Shown in pieces: positions 44,510 through 52,995 of a stretch of DNA of 64,000 nucleotides. Each line of letters begins with the position of its first letter. Within the stretch, counting starts at the first letter, position 1. The translations under genes and the position numbers were made by a program. The stretch lies in assembly GCF_001424705.1 (NCBI RefSeq), contig NZ_LMRA01000044.1:170123-234122 (forward strand). Direction: 5' to 3'. Origin of the DNA: Methylobacterium sp. Leaf465. Its GTDB lineage: Bacteria > Pseudomonadota > Alphaproteobacteria > Rhizobiales > Beijerinckiaceae. The notes below the pieces were generated by a model that was not told the DNA's origin, did no database searches, and worked only from the letters and a program-made list of their open reading frames with translations.

Positions 44510-44785
44510 GCACCCTCCCCGCGAACGGTGTCGGCCAGCCCCGATCCGACCCGGCCGGTCTCCGGCGCGATCTCCGATGCGGGGGCGACACCGCCGGCTT
44601 ACCGCGCGTTAACCACGCACCGGTCAAGACATTCGAGACGACCGGGCCGACGGCCGGAAGGCCACGACCCCAGGGTCCCCTCGACCCTAGGGCCTCTCTA
44701 CCAGAGAGGCCGCGGAACACAATGCACGCCGGGGCCGGCCGCCACCCTTCGGCTCGCACCGGACAGCGTGAAGGATCACCGGACG

Positions 44786-45343
44786 ATGCGCGCGCCTGCC
44801 CTGCTCCTCACCCTCGCGACCCTGCTGTCGGCCGGCGCCGCCGCGGCCGCCCCGGCGTCGGGGGCCGGCCCCGACGTCGCCCTCGGGCCGGTGACGAAGC
44901 TGCCCCTGCCGCGCTACGCCAGTCTGAAGACCGACCGGGTCAACCTGCGCGAGGGCCCCTCGAAGGACCACCGCACCCTCTGGGTGTTCCAGCGGGCCGG
45001 CCTGCCCGTCGAGATCGTGGCCGAGTTCGAGACCTGGCGCCGCATCCGCGATTCGGAGGGCACCGAGGGCTGGGTGCTACACTCGCTGCTCTCGGGCCGG
45101 CGCACCTCCATCGTCACCGCCGGCAAGGGGGGCGACAAGGCCCCGGTGCCGCTCTACGCCAAGGCCGAGGAGGCCTCCGGCGAGGAAGCCCGCCTCCAGG
45201 CCGGCGTCATCGGCAGCGTCAAGACCTGCACCGGCGCCTGGTGCCGGATCATCGTGGCGCTGCCCCAGCGGCGCGGCGACGTGGACGGCTACATCCGCCA
45301 GGACCGGCTCTGGGGCGTTTATCCCAACGAGAAGGTCGAGTAG
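44786..45343 (+). CDS. Exported SH3-domain protein
   Basis: A 185-residue exported protein with a signal sequence (LLLTLATLLSAGAAAAAPA, cleavage about residue 23). Two bacterial SH3-like domains are visible. The first is at about 47-105 (YASLKTDRVNLREGPSKDHRTLWVFQRAGLPVEI, quoted in part: RVNLREGPSKDHRTLWVF, then GTEGWVLHSLL). The second is a divergent one at about 120-180, with the CTGAWCRIIV pair of cysteines. Such proteins bind the cell wall. It is monocistronic and divergent from the 2-hydroxyacid dehydrogenase. Confidence 0.85.
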   Translation: MRAPALLLTLATLLSAGAAAAAPASGAGPDVALGPVTKLPLPRYASLKTDRVNLREGPSKDHRTLWVFQRAGLPVEIVAEFETWRRIRDSEGTEGWVLHSLLSGRRTSIVTAGKGGDKAPVPLYAKAEEASGEEARLQAGVIGSVKTCTGAWCRIIVALPQRRGDVDGYIRQDRLWGVYPNEKVE

Positions 45344-45370
45344 GCCGCCCCCGTCGGCGACGGGCGCCCC

Positions 45371-45787
45371 TCACGATTGGCGCATGAAGGTGTCGGGCGT
45401 CCCCGTGCCGTCGGTGACGAAGCGGATGTCGCGCGGCTCGCGCCGGGGCGTGTCGACGGAGAGGAACACCATCGGCTGCTCGAGGATCTCGGGGACCGCG
45501 TGCACCACCCCGCGCTTGAAGAACACCAGCTTGCCGGGGCCGACCTCCACCGGCGCCTCGTCGCCGAATGTCATCAGGCAGCGCCCGGACAGCACGTAGA
45601 GGTACTCGTCGCAGGAGGCGTGGCTGTGCGGCGGCGTCGGGTGGTAGACCCGGAACACCCGGGCGCTGGCCGCCGGATCGTCGGTGAAGCGGTGATCCGC
45701 CACCATGGTGTCGGAGGTCTCGGGCAGGCGCGCGGCCTGCTCCGCCACGTCGAAGACGCCGTGCGCCGTCAGGCTGTCCGTACTCAT
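45371..45787 (-). CDS. Cupin-domain protein
   Basis: A 138-residue single-domain cupin starting at ATG 45787 after AAGGAT. Metal ligands appear in cupin motif 1 (PPHSHASCDEYLYVLSG: two His, one Glu) and motif 2 (FFKRGVVHAVPE: His). Small cupins of this kind bind Mn, Fe or Zn and may be dioxygenases, isomerases or sensors. The remainder gives no clue to substrate. It is convergent with the SH3 protein gene and lies downstream of the diguanylate cyclase on the same strand, separated by 122 bp. Confidence 0.85.
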   Translation of the reverse strand: MSTDSLTAHGVFDVAEQAARLPETSDTMVADHRFTDDPAASARVFRVYHPTPPHSHASCDEYLYVLSGRCLMTFGDEAPVEVGPGKLVFFKRGVVHAVPEILEQPMVFLSVDTPRREPRDIRFVTDGTGTPDTFMRQS

Positions 45788-45909
45788 CGCATGCGTATCC
45801 TTGATTTTGCCGGTTGTCTCGCAGCCCCGGCAGAGTAGCGGGAAACGCTGCCGCCGGGGAGCCGGTCCAGGGCGGCCCCCTCGGGCCCGGAAACCGCGCG
45901 CGGCGCGGC

Positions 45910-47340
45910 TCAGCCCGCCCACCGGATCGTGTTGCGGCCGGCCTCCTTGGCCTCGTACAAGGCGCGATCGGCCCGCCGCGCCAGGTCCTCGTAGCTCTCG
46001 CCCGACCGGGCGGCGGCGATTCCCATGCTGAGGCTGAGGGACGCCACCGGCTGGCCGCCCAAGGCCAGCGGTGCGTTCTCCACGGCCGCCCGGACGCGCT
46101 CGCCGACGCCCCTGGCGAGGTCGAGATCGCTGTGGGGCAGGAGGATCATGAACTCGTCGCCGCCGAGCCGGCCGACCCGGTCCCCGGCGCGGACATGCGA
46201 CGACACCAGGGCGGCGAAGTGCCGGAGCGCCTGGTCGCCGGCCTGGTGGCCCCAGCGGTCGTTGATCTGCTTGAAATGATCGAAATCCACGGCGATCAGG
46301 CTCAGGGAACCCGGCGCCTCCGCGCGCAGCCAGCGCCGGGCCTCGGCCTCGAAGCCCCGGCGATTGAGGGTCCCGGTCAGGGCGTCGGTGATCGCCGAGG
46401 CGGTCATCTCCTGGCCGTGCGCGGCCAGGGCCGCGGTGAGGCGGGCCCGGGCGGTCACCTCGGCGGCGACCGGCAGGCAGGTCACGAGCGTCACGGCCAG
46501 GAAGGCCTGGAAAGCCTGGGCCTGCGTCGCCGCGTCGGCGGCGATTAGGATCATCGGCCCGCGCCCCTGCATCGTGGCGATCCCCCCGATGACCGCGACC
46601 AGCATCACGGCAGCCTCCACGCCGAGGCGTCCGACCCGGAACGTGACGAGCATCAGCGGAGGAAAGATCGCGAAGAGCAGGGGCCGCGTCGCCAGGAAGA
46701 AGACGCCGTAGGCGACGAGGCCCACCAGGACCAGCAGCGCGGCCGAAAGGCCTCGTTCGCGCCAGGTCTTCCGGGCGAAGCCGTCCACGAAGTCGCCCCG
46801 GACGACCGTGGAGAGGAAGGGTGTGAAGACCAGGAGGCCGAGGCCGTCGCTGGCGACCCAGGTGGCGAAAGCCTTGGGCAAGGGTTCGCCGTACAGGGCG
46901 AAGGCCGTCAGGCTGCCGGGAACGGCGCTCACCGCGGGCGCCACCAGGCCCGCCACCAGGATGAAGCGCAGGACGGCGCCCGTCGTGTGCAGGATGCCCT
47001 CCCGCTCGCCCGATCGCCGCAGGAGGGAGACGGCCAAGCCGACCTCGATGAGATTGGCGAGGCCGTAGAGGATCGCTCCTGCAGAGGCCCCCCGGGTGAT
47101 CAGGTTGGCGGCGACGCCGGCCACGAAGCCCGCGCTCAGCACCGCGCCCCAGCGCGGCCGCTCCTGCGCGAGCAGGAGGGCCACGAGGATCGCGTTGGCC
47201 GGCCAGATGGTGGCGATGTCGCGTCCGTTGCTCGTCAGATGGATCGTCAAAGCGGCGGCTGCGAAGTACGAGATCGCCGCGAGGAACCAGATCCCCACGA
47301 TCGGATGCCCAATCAGTCTGACTAAGTCTCTGATGATCAT
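45910..47340 (-). CDS. MASE1-GGDEF diguanylate cyclase
   Basis: A 476-residue inner-membrane enzyme that makes cyclic di-GMP from two GTP. The N-terminal MASE1 sensor (about 15-300) has eight or so helices and the signature IWPANAILVALLL. The GGDEF domain (about 312-475) has an intact active site GGDEF at 393-397 and the allosteric inhibitory site RxxD (RAGD, 384-387) five residues earlier. It should therefore be active and product-inhibited. No EAL domain. The signal sensed by MASE1 is unknown. Confidence 0.94.
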   Translation of the reverse strand: MIIRDLVRLIGHPIVGIWFLAAISYFAAAALTIHLTSNGRDIATIWPANAILVALLLAQERPRWGAVLSAGFVAGVAANLITRGASAGAILYGLANLIEVGLAVSLLRRSGEREGILHTTGAVLRFILVAGLVAPAVSAVPGSLTAFALYGEPLPKAFATWVASDGLGLLVFTPFLSTVVRGDFVDGFARKTWRERGLSAALLVLVGLVAYGVFFLATRPLLFAIFPPLMLVTFRVGRLGVEAAVMLVAVIGGIATMQGRGPMILIAADAATQAQAFQAFLAVTLVTCLPVAAEVTARARLTAALAAHGQEMTASAITDALTGTLNRRGFEAEARRWLRAEAPGSLSLIAVDFDHFKQINDRWGHQAGDQALRHFAALVSSHVRAGDRVGRLGGDEFMILLPHSDLDLARGVGERVRAAVENAPLALGGQPVASLSLSMGIAAARSGESYEDLARRADRALYEAKEAGRNTIRWAG

Positions 47341-47784
47341 GCCTAAATCTAAGGCTTGTCAGATTAATTATCAGTTAAATCCGATAAAACTCGACTAAAG
47401 GCTGAATTCATGACTGTAGTTCCATCGTGGATCTGCGTATCAACCCGGATCATCCCGGAGCGTCGCGGTTTGCCGGCGAGGCCGGCGGTCGCGGCTCTGC
47501 GGGCCGCCACGGCCGATCACCCGGCCTTTTAGACCCTGCGCAAGCCGCCCCGATCGCGTGCGCGAATCCGGATCGGCGCGTCCACCGCCCGGTGCAGGGT
47601 CGGCCTGCGCCGGTGCTTCATGCACGCCCCCTCTCCGGGAGATGGGCTTGTCCGGGCACGACGCAGGCGGGCGCGCATGATGTCCTGTTCCCTCCGATGC
47701 GTCGTCGCGCATCGCTGTCCACTCGGAAGACTTCCGATCATCTTGTTGGGCGAGCAGGATGATTCGTCTTAACAAAGGACTGAT

Positions 47785-47804
47785 GACGAAATTGTGATTT
47801 CGTC
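47785..47804. promoter_or_regulatory. Perfect 8-bp inverted repeat
   Basis: GACGAAAT and ATTTCGTC face each other across TGTG at 47785-47804. A partial copy of the right arm (GATTCGTCTT) lies at 47761. There is no T-run, so it is more likely an operator or RNA hairpin than a terminator. Function unknown. Confidence 0.4.
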
Positions 47805-48195
47805 TTGGATGATGCCATTCAGGTCTTTTCGGGGGCTCTCGAAACGTCGGCGTCCCACCAATGCCCTCCTTTCGATCATGTCCGTTTGCCGGCACGGATC
47901 GCTCGCCGGACGCCGCGGTGACGTCCGCGCGTCTCGATGTCCGGGCGGCGACGAAGCTCAGGATCGAACCAATCCGGCCGCTTCAACGCCTGATCCCGGG
48001 GGAACATCCGGTCGTTGCCGGCCGAGGCCGGAATGGAGCGCGGGCCGTCCCGCCGCGCGATGCCCGGGACCGGGGAGCGCCGGGCGGTTCCATCGACCCG
48101 GGATCGGGTCGTAATCGGGCGTCTGCCCTCTTCGCGACCGGCAGAATCCCACCATCGCGCGACGATGAATAAAGTCCATGAATAGGATTTTATGT

Positions 48196-48224
48196 TTGAC
48201 AGCGCGACGCTCCTGGGGTATCAA
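48196..48224 (+). promoter_or_regulatory. Candidate sigma-70 promoter of the GTA-like cluster
   Basis: TTGACA at 48196-48201, a 17-bp spacer and TATCAA at 48219-48224 lie 23 bp before the first gene of the cluster. The -35 is a perfect match and the -10 a moderate one. Confidence 0.5.
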
Positions 48225-48247
48225 CAGGGCACGCTCAGGAAGTGTGA

Positions 48248-48988
48248 GTGGCACGGGAGACGGCGATGGCGAAGCTCGTGCCGATCGTCGCCTCGATCCG
48301 GGGGGCCGTCGAGGCGGCCATGAGGGACACCACGCGCCCCGTCACCGCCATCGCGGCCGAGACCGGGGTGCGGGTCACCACCATCCGGACCTGGAACAAG
48401 CGCTTCGGCTGGCGCCCCGCGGCGGCGACGGCCTCCACGGCCTTCACCCCCGCGCGCTGGAAGCCGGCGCGGCGGGCGGCGGTGGCCCGGCTCTACCGGG
48501 AGGACTGGATCGACATCGGCGACCTCGCCCAGGCCCTGGGCGTCGCCCGGCACCGGGCCGAGGCCCTGTTCGCCCAGTGCGGCCTGGAGGGGCGCCGGCC
48601 CGGCGAGGTCGGGCGCGCCCTGGGGCTGGACGCCGATCCCCGCCGGATGCGGGCAGCGCTCCGGGCGCAGATCGCCCGGCAGATCCTGCATTTCGACGCG
48701 GCCCTGAACGGGGCGGCGGGCGCTCCGGCCTTCGACAGCGCCCGGGTCCTGCGGGATCTCGGCGGCCTGAAGCGCCTTCTCGACGAGACGACCGACGACG
48801 GGGCGGGGGGAAGCGATGGGGCAGGCTCCGGCGACCACGACGCGACCGCCCGCGACGGGGCGGGCGACGACCTGCCCGCCCTGCGCGCGGAGATCGCGCG
48901 GCGCGCTGCGGCACTCGGCGGCGAGCGGGCGGATGCCGGCCCTGCTGGCGAGCCTGCCGCCGCCCCTGATCCGGGCCCTGGCGACTGA
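48248..48988 (+). CDS. Small terminase-like protein (GTA g1 position)
   Basis: A 246-residue protein. GTG 48248 (AGGAAG upstream) or ATG 48266 (GGGAG upstream) are both workable starts. Residues about 27-60 form a helix-turn-helix (TTRPVTAIAAETGVRVTTIR and TWNKRFGWRP), as in small terminase subunits that bind DNA and present it to the large subunit. The C-terminal third is Gly/Asp/Ala-rich and probably disordered. It overlaps the large terminase gene by 56 bp. Assignment rests mainly on position and the DNA-binding motif. Confidence 0.7.
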   Translation: MARETAMAKLVPIVASIRGAVEAAMRDTTRPVTAIAAETGVRVTTIRTWNKRFGWRPAAATASTAFTPARWKPARRAAVARLYREDWIDIGDLAQALGVARHRAEALFAQCGLEGRRPGEVGRALGLDADPRRMRAALRAQIARQILHFDAALNGAAGAPAFDSARVLRDLGGLKRLLDETTDDGAGGSDGAGSGDHDATARDGAGDDLPALRAEIARRAAALGGERADAGPAGEPAAAPDPGPGD

Positions 48989-50213
48989 CTGGCTGCTGGC
49001 GGCGCGGGACGACCAGCTTCCGCCCTGCCCGGCCCTGCCGGACTGGACCACCTGGGCGGTGATCGGCGGGCGCGGGGCGGGCAAGACCCGCACCGGGGCC
49101 GAGTGGGTCCGCGCCCTGGCCCTGGGCGACCCGGCCTTCACCGCCCGGCCGGTGGGGCGGATCGCCCTCGTGGGCGAGACCTTCGCGGACGTGCGCGACG
49201 TCATGGTGGAGGGGCCCTCCGGCCTCCTCGGCCTGGCCGGGCAACGGCCGCGCTGGTCGCCCTCCCGCCGGCGCCTAGACTGGGACAACGGCGCGGTCGG
49301 CCTCGCCTTCTCGGCCGAGGAGCCGGATTCCCTGCGCGGGCCCCAGTTCGGCGCGGCCTGGTCGGACGAGATCGCCAAGTGGCGCTACGCCGAAGCCGCC
49401 TGGGACATGATCCAGTTCGGCCTGCGCCTGGGGCACCGCCCGCGGGGCCTCGTCACCACCACGCCCCGGCCGATCCCGCTGCTGCGGCGGATCCTCGCCG
49501 ACCCGCGCACCGTGGTCAGCCGGGCGCGCACCGCCGACAACGCGGCGAACCTCGCCCCGGCCTTCCTCGAGGCGGTGGTGGGCCGCTACGCCGGCACCCG
49601 GCTGGGGCGCCAGGAGCTCGACGGCGAGCTGATCGCGGACCGGGCCGACGCCCTCTGGAGCCGCGACCGCCTGGAGGCGGCCCGCGTCCCGGCGGCGCCG
49701 GAGGCCCTGCGCCGCATCGTCGTGGCGGTGGACCCGCCGGCCTCCTCGAAGGCCGGGGCGGATGCCTGCGGGATCGTCGCCGCCGGCCTCGACGCCGCCG
49801 GCCACGCCTACGTGCTGGCCGACGCCACCTTGGGCCGGGCCGCCCCCGAGGCCTGGGCCGCGACGGCGCTGGCGCTCTACCACCGTCTCGCGGCCGACAG
49901 CCTCGTGGTCGAGGTCAACCAGGGGGGCGAGATGGCCACCGCCGTCCTGCACCAGGTCGACGCCGCCGTGCCGGTGACCCCCGTGCGGGCGACGCGCGGC
50001 AAGTACCTGCGGGCCGAGCCGGTCTCGATGCTCTACGCACAGGGCCGCGTCCACCATGTCGGCGCCCTGCCGGCGCTGGAGGACGAGCTCTGCGACTTCG
50101 GGCCGGACGGCCTGTCCTCCGGCGCCTCGCCGGACCGCCTCGACTCCCTGGTCTGGGCCCTGACGCATCTCCTCCTGCGCAGCGGCCCCGAGCCGCGCAT
50201 CCGGCGGCTCTGA
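48933..50213 (+). CDS. Large terminase, DNA-packaging ATPase/nuclease (GTA g2)
   Basis: A 426-residue terminase. Walker A GGRGAGKT at 45-52 powers DNA translocation. The Walker B-like region reads GAAWSDEIAKW, and RPIPLLRRIL precedes the motif of the coupling loop. The C-terminal RNaseH-like nuclease has acidic residues in VAVDPPASSKAGADACG and ends with LDSLVWALTHL, as in this family (Terminase_6). It cuts and packs DNA into the head. It starts inside g1 and is followed after 35 bp by the portal. Confidence 0.93.
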   Translation: MPALLASLPPPLIRALATDWLLAARDDQLPPCPALPDWTTWAVIGGRGAGKTRTGAEWVRALALGDPAFTARPVGRIALVGETFADVRDVMVEGPSGLLGLAGQRPRWSPSRRRLDWDNGAVGLAFSAEEPDSLRGPQFGAAWSDEIAKWRYAEAAWDMIQFGLRLGHRPRGLVTTTPRPIPLLRRILADPRTVVSRARTADNAANLAPAFLEAVVGRYAGTRLGRQELDGELIADRADALWSRDRLEAARVPAAPEALRRIVVAVDPPASSKAGADACGIVAAGLDAAGHAYVLADATLGRAAPEAWAATALALYHRLAADSLVVEVNQGGEMATAVLHQVDAAVPVTPVRATRGKYLRAEPVSMLYAQGRVHHVGALPALEDELCDFGPDGLSSGASPDRLDSLVWALTHLLLRSGPEPRIRRL

Positions 50214-50248
50214 CGCCCCGTCCACACCGACGCTTCCGCGAGGCCCCG

Positions 50249-51415
50249 ATGGCGAACCTCCTCTCCCGGCTCGTACGCCGTGCCGCGCCCGCGGCCCCCG
50301 ACAGCAAGGCGGCGCCCCTCGCGGGCCTCGGCGTCGCCTTCTACGGCGAGGGCCCGGCCTCCTGGACGCCGCGGGACATCGGGGCGCTGGCCCGCGCGGG
50401 CTTCCAGAGGAACGCCATCGTGCACCGGGCCGTGCGGCTGGTGGCCGAGGCCGCCGCCGCCCTGCCCCTCGGGCTGGCGGGGACGTCCGCCGCAGGGCCG
50501 CACCCTCTGGCGGCGCTGCTGGCCCGGCCGAACCCGCGCCAGGGCGGCGCGGCCCTGCTCGAATCGCTCTACGGGCACTTGATGGTCTCCGGCAACGCCT
50601 ACCTCCAGGCCACGGGCCTCGACGGCGTGCCCCGCGAGCTCCACGCCCTGCGGCCCGACCGGATGCGGGTGGTGCCCGGCCCCGACGGCTGGCCGGCGGC
50701 CTACGACTACGCGGTGGGCGGCCGCACCCTGCGCTTCGACCAGGGCGCGGACGGCGTGGCCCCGATCCTCCACCTCACCCTGTTCCACCCCACCGACGAC
50801 CATTACGGCCTCTCGCCGATGGAGGCGGCGGCGGTGGCCCTCGACATCCACAACGCGGCGGGGGCCTGGAACAAGGCGCTCCTCGACAACGCCGCCCGGC
50901 CCTCCGGCGCCCTGGTCTTCGCCACCGCCGCCGGCTCCACCTTGAGCGACGCGCAGTTCACCCGGCTCAAGGGCGAGCTCGAGGCGAACTACCAGGGCGC
51001 CGGCAATGCCGGGCGGCCCCTGCTGCTGGAGGGCGGGCTCGACTGGAAGCCCCTGGCGCTCTCGCCCAAGGACATGGATTTCGTCGAGGCCAAGAGCGGG
51101 GCCGCCCGCGAGATCGCCCTCGCCTTCGGGGTGCCGCCCCTGCTGCTGGGCCTGCCCGGCGACAACACCCACGCCAACTACGCCGAGGCCAACCGCGCCT
51201 TCTACCGCCAGACCGTGATCCCCTTGGTGCGCCGCACCGCCGAGGCCCTGGCCCACTGGCTGGAGCCGGCCTTCGGCCCCGCCCGCCTGGAGCCCGACCT
51301 CGACGCCATCGAGGCCCTGGCCCCCGAGCGCGAGAGCCTGTGGCGCCGGGTCCAGGCCGCCGACTTCCTCACCGAGGCGGAGAAGCGCGAGGCGGTGGGC
51401 TACGGGCCGCGCTGA
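50249..51415 (+). CDS. HK97-family portal protein (GTA g3)
   Basis: A 388-residue portal protein, forming the dodecameric ring through which DNA enters and leaves the head. Family features are the VHRAVRLVAEAAAALPLGL clip-proximal helix, LYGHLMVSGNAYL, the LFHPTDDHYGLSPMEAA block and FGVPPLLLGLPGDNTHANY in the stem and tunnel region. Length is normal for GTA portals. It is followed by 54 bp and then the inserted toxin-antitoxin pair on the other strand, instead of the prohead protease. Confidence 0.94.
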   Translation: MANLLSRLVRRAAPAAPDSKAAPLAGLGVAFYGEGPASWTPRDIGALARAGFQRNAIVHRAVRLVAEAAAALPLGLAGTSAAGPHPLAALLARPNPRQGGAALLESLYGHLMVSGNAYLQATGLDGVPRELHALRPDRMRVVPGPDGWPAAYDYAVGGRTLRFDQGADGVAPILHLTLFHPTDDHYGLSPMEAAAVALDIHNAAGAWNKALLDNAARPSGALVFATAAGSTLSDAQFTRLKGELEANYQGAGNAGRPLLLEGGLDWKPLALSPKDMDFVEAKSGAAREIALAFGVPPLLLGLPGDNTHANYAEANRAFYRQTVIPLVRRTAEALAHWLEPAFGPARLEPDLDAIEALAPERESLWRRVQAADFLTEAEKREAVGYGPR

Positions 51416-51469
51416 GGTCGGACGGTCCGCCGGCCCAAGCCCGCCGGCCGAAGCCGCAGATCCCGTGTC

Positions 51470-51916
51470 TCAGGTCCCGTCCAAAGCCGGAGGGTTCGTC
51501 TCGGACTGGCCGGCCGGCCGCACCTGCGCCGACCCGGAACAGCGGACGAACGCCACGGGATAAGCCGGAACGTGCCGATCCTCGGAGACGAAGACGGCGC
51601 CCTCGGCGTTTGCCTGGGCGATGAGCAGGTGATCCCACGGATCCCCGTGGTGGCGCGGAAGGTCACCGAGGGCCAGCAGATGCGCCGGGGCGATCCCGAT
51701 GATGTCGAAGCCCTGGTCCCGCACCGCGTCGAGGATCCTGTCGAGGTCGGCCTTCAGCTTTCCGACCCGCACCTTCACCTGGATCTCCCAGAGGGACGCG
51801 ACCGAGACAAGCACGTCGTTGGCAGGGTCCGCGATCATGTCCTGGGCGGCCTGGCCGAGTCTCGGGTCCGCGAGCAGCCACCAGAGCAGGGCGTGCGTAT
51901 CGAGAAGAAGCCTCAT
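51470..51916 (-). CDS. vapC: PIN-domain toxin, VapC type
   Basis: A 148-residue PIN-domain ribonuclease toxin. Metal-binding acidic residues are D6 (LLLDTHALLWW), E44 (SLWEIQVKV), D92/D95 (HGDPWDHLLIAQA) and D113 (SEDRHV). This is the type whose usual partner is a Phd/YefM antitoxin. Its start overlaps the antitoxin stop by 4 bp. The C-terminal 30 residues beyond the PIN fold are Pro/Ser-rich. It probably cleaves a tRNA or other RNA when freed. It lies on the opposite strand to the surrounding phage-like genes. Confidence 0.9.
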   Translation of the reverse strand: MRLLLDTHALLWWLLADPRLGQAAQDMIADPANDVLVSVASLWEIQVKVRVGKLKADLDRILDAVRDQGFDIIGIAPAHLLALGDLPRHHGDPWDHLLIAQANAEGAVFVSEDRHVPAYPVAFVRCSGSAQVRPAGQSETNPPALDGT

Positions 51917-52242
51917 TCCCCCCGGCTTTCCGAATTCGCGCCCTCCAAATCTTCGCCCTCCAAATCTTCGCCCACCAGATCTTCGCCCACCATGGCGGCC
52001 AGCAGCTCAGGAGGCAGGACATCGAAATCCGGTGCCATCTCGATCTGCCCGCGCAGGGTGCCGGGCCGGCGCAGACGGGACGGTGGGGGCGGCTGCACGA
52101 TCGCGATCACCTCGTTGTGGGCGGTCACCGCGAAGGATGCGCCGTGGCGCACCTGCCGCATGAAGCCGGCGAAGTTGCCGCGAAACTCGCGCATGCCGAC
52201 CTTTCGCGGCGGCTCTGGTGAAGCCTCGTCGTCCTGGGCCAT
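51913..52242 (-). CDS. vapB: Phd/YefM-type antitoxin with acidic repeat tail
   Basis: A 109-residue antitoxin starting at ATG 52242 after GGAGG. The DNA-binding N-terminal part (MREFRGNFAGFMRQVRHGAS with FAVTAHNEVIAIV) fits Phd/YefM. After about residue 60 comes a toxin-wrapping region, and then three to four copies of a five-residue unit (GEDLV, GEDLE, GEDLE). A palindrome 14 bp upstream is the probable autoregulatory operator. Together with the PIN gene it forms a type II toxin-antitoxin module inserted between portal and prohead protease genes. Confidence 0.85.
   Translation of the reverse strand: MAQDDEASPEPPRKVGMREFRGNFAGFMRQVRHGASFAVTAHNEVIAIVQPPPPSRLRRPGTLRGQIEMAPDFDVLPPELLAAMVGEDLVGEDLEGEDLEGANSESRGE
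51931..51990 (-). repeat. 15-bp tandem repeat in the antitoxin gene
   Basis: On the + strand the units are AAATCTTCGCCCTCC (51946-51960), AAATCTTCGCCCACC (51961-51975), AGATCTTCGCCCACC (51976-51990) and a worn copy GAATTCGCGCCCTCC (51931-51945). They encode the GEDL(V/E) repeats of the antitoxin tail and keep frame if copies change. Confidence 0.85.
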
Positions 52243-52255
52243 GACCCGCCTCCAT

Positions 52256-52278
52256 TGTGCACACACGATGTGTACACA
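52256..52278. promoter_or_regulatory. Antitoxin operator palindrome
   Basis: TGTGCACACA and TGTGTACACA flank a CGA centre at 52256-52278; the arms match as an inverted repeat at 9 of 10 positions, and the right arm is itself a palindrome. It lies 14 bp upstream of the antitoxin start and is A+T-richer than its surroundings, as expected for a Phd/YefM-type autoregulatory site. Confidence 0.6.
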
Positions 52279-52428
52279 GCGGAAAGAAGCGGTCAACGCG
52301 AACCACCCCGGTCCGTCGCACCGGTGCTCACACCACCCCCCGTCCCCTCGCAGGGTCCTGCTCGCGGCGGCTCGAAGGATAGGCCGGAGCCGGCCGTCTC
52401 CCTCTCAAACCACGCGGCGGAGTTTCCC

Positions 52429-52995
52429 ATGGACGGCCATTTCACCGGCTATGCCAGCCTGTTCGGCGTGCCCGATCTCGGGCGCGACGTGGTGGCGCCG
52501 GGCGCCTTCGGGCAGAGCCTCGCGACGCGGGGCGTCGCGGGGGTGCGGATGCTCTGGCAGCACGATCCGGCCGAGCCGGTGGGGCGCTGGCTCGCCCTGC
52601 GCGAGGATGCCCGCGGCCTGCGGGTGGCGGGCCAGCTCAACCTCGCGGTCCAGCGCGCCCGCGAGCTCGACGCGCTGCTCGGCGCGGGCGGCCTCGACGG
52701 GCTCTCGATCGGGTTCCGCACGGTGCGGGCGCAGCCCCAGCGCGGCGGCCTGCGCCGGCTCGAGGCGATCGACCTCTGGGAGATCTCCCTGGTCACCTTT
52801 CCGCTCCAGGCGGGCGCGCGGATCGCCGCCCCGGCCCAGGCGGGCCTCGCCCCGGCTCGGGCCGCCGCCCTGGCGCAGGACATCCGGGCTCTCGCCCACC
52901 GCATGGCGCCGCCCCGGCGCGCGGCTTCCCCCTCCACCCGGCCCGGGCCCCGGCCCGCCGCCATCCTGCCCGCCCGCTCCGCGAGGTTCGCATGA
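52429..52995 (+). CDS. HK97-type prohead protease (GTA g4)
   Basis: A 188-residue U35-type serine protease that trims the capsid protein during head maturation. ATG 52429 follows GGAG and opens the conserved DGHFTGYASLFGVPDLGRD. The catalytic His is H45 in MLWQHDPAEPVG, and the Ser is S93 in GLSIGF. The IDLWEISLVTFP block near the C-terminus is typical. Its stop overlaps the capsid start by 4 bp. The upstream 150 bp separates it from the antitoxin start and has no other gene. Confidence 0.93.
   Translation: MDGHFTGYASLFGVPDLGRDVVAPGAFGQSLATRGVAGVRMLWQHDPAEPVGRWLALREDARGLRVAGQLNLAVQRARELDALLGAGGLDGLSIGFRTVRAQPQRGGLRRLEAIDLWEISLVTFPLQAGARIAAPAQAGLAPARAAALAQDIRALAHRMAPPRRAASPSTRPGPRPAAILPARSARFA

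Larger units (their letters stand above)
47341..48247. other. Gene-free stretch before the GTA-like cluster, 907 bp
   Basis: It has no frame with recognisable similarity. The first 60 bp and the region 47730-47850 are unusually A+T-rich. It holds the perfect hairpin at 47785-47804 and a good promoter match at 48196-48224, listed separately. No integrase, repressor gene or tRNA is present. Confidence 0.5.

Noticed and set aside
47427..48172. Several 90-110-codon frames in the gap before the GTA-like cluster
   Set aside because: They overlap one another on both strands, lack ribosome sites and have no recognisable domain.
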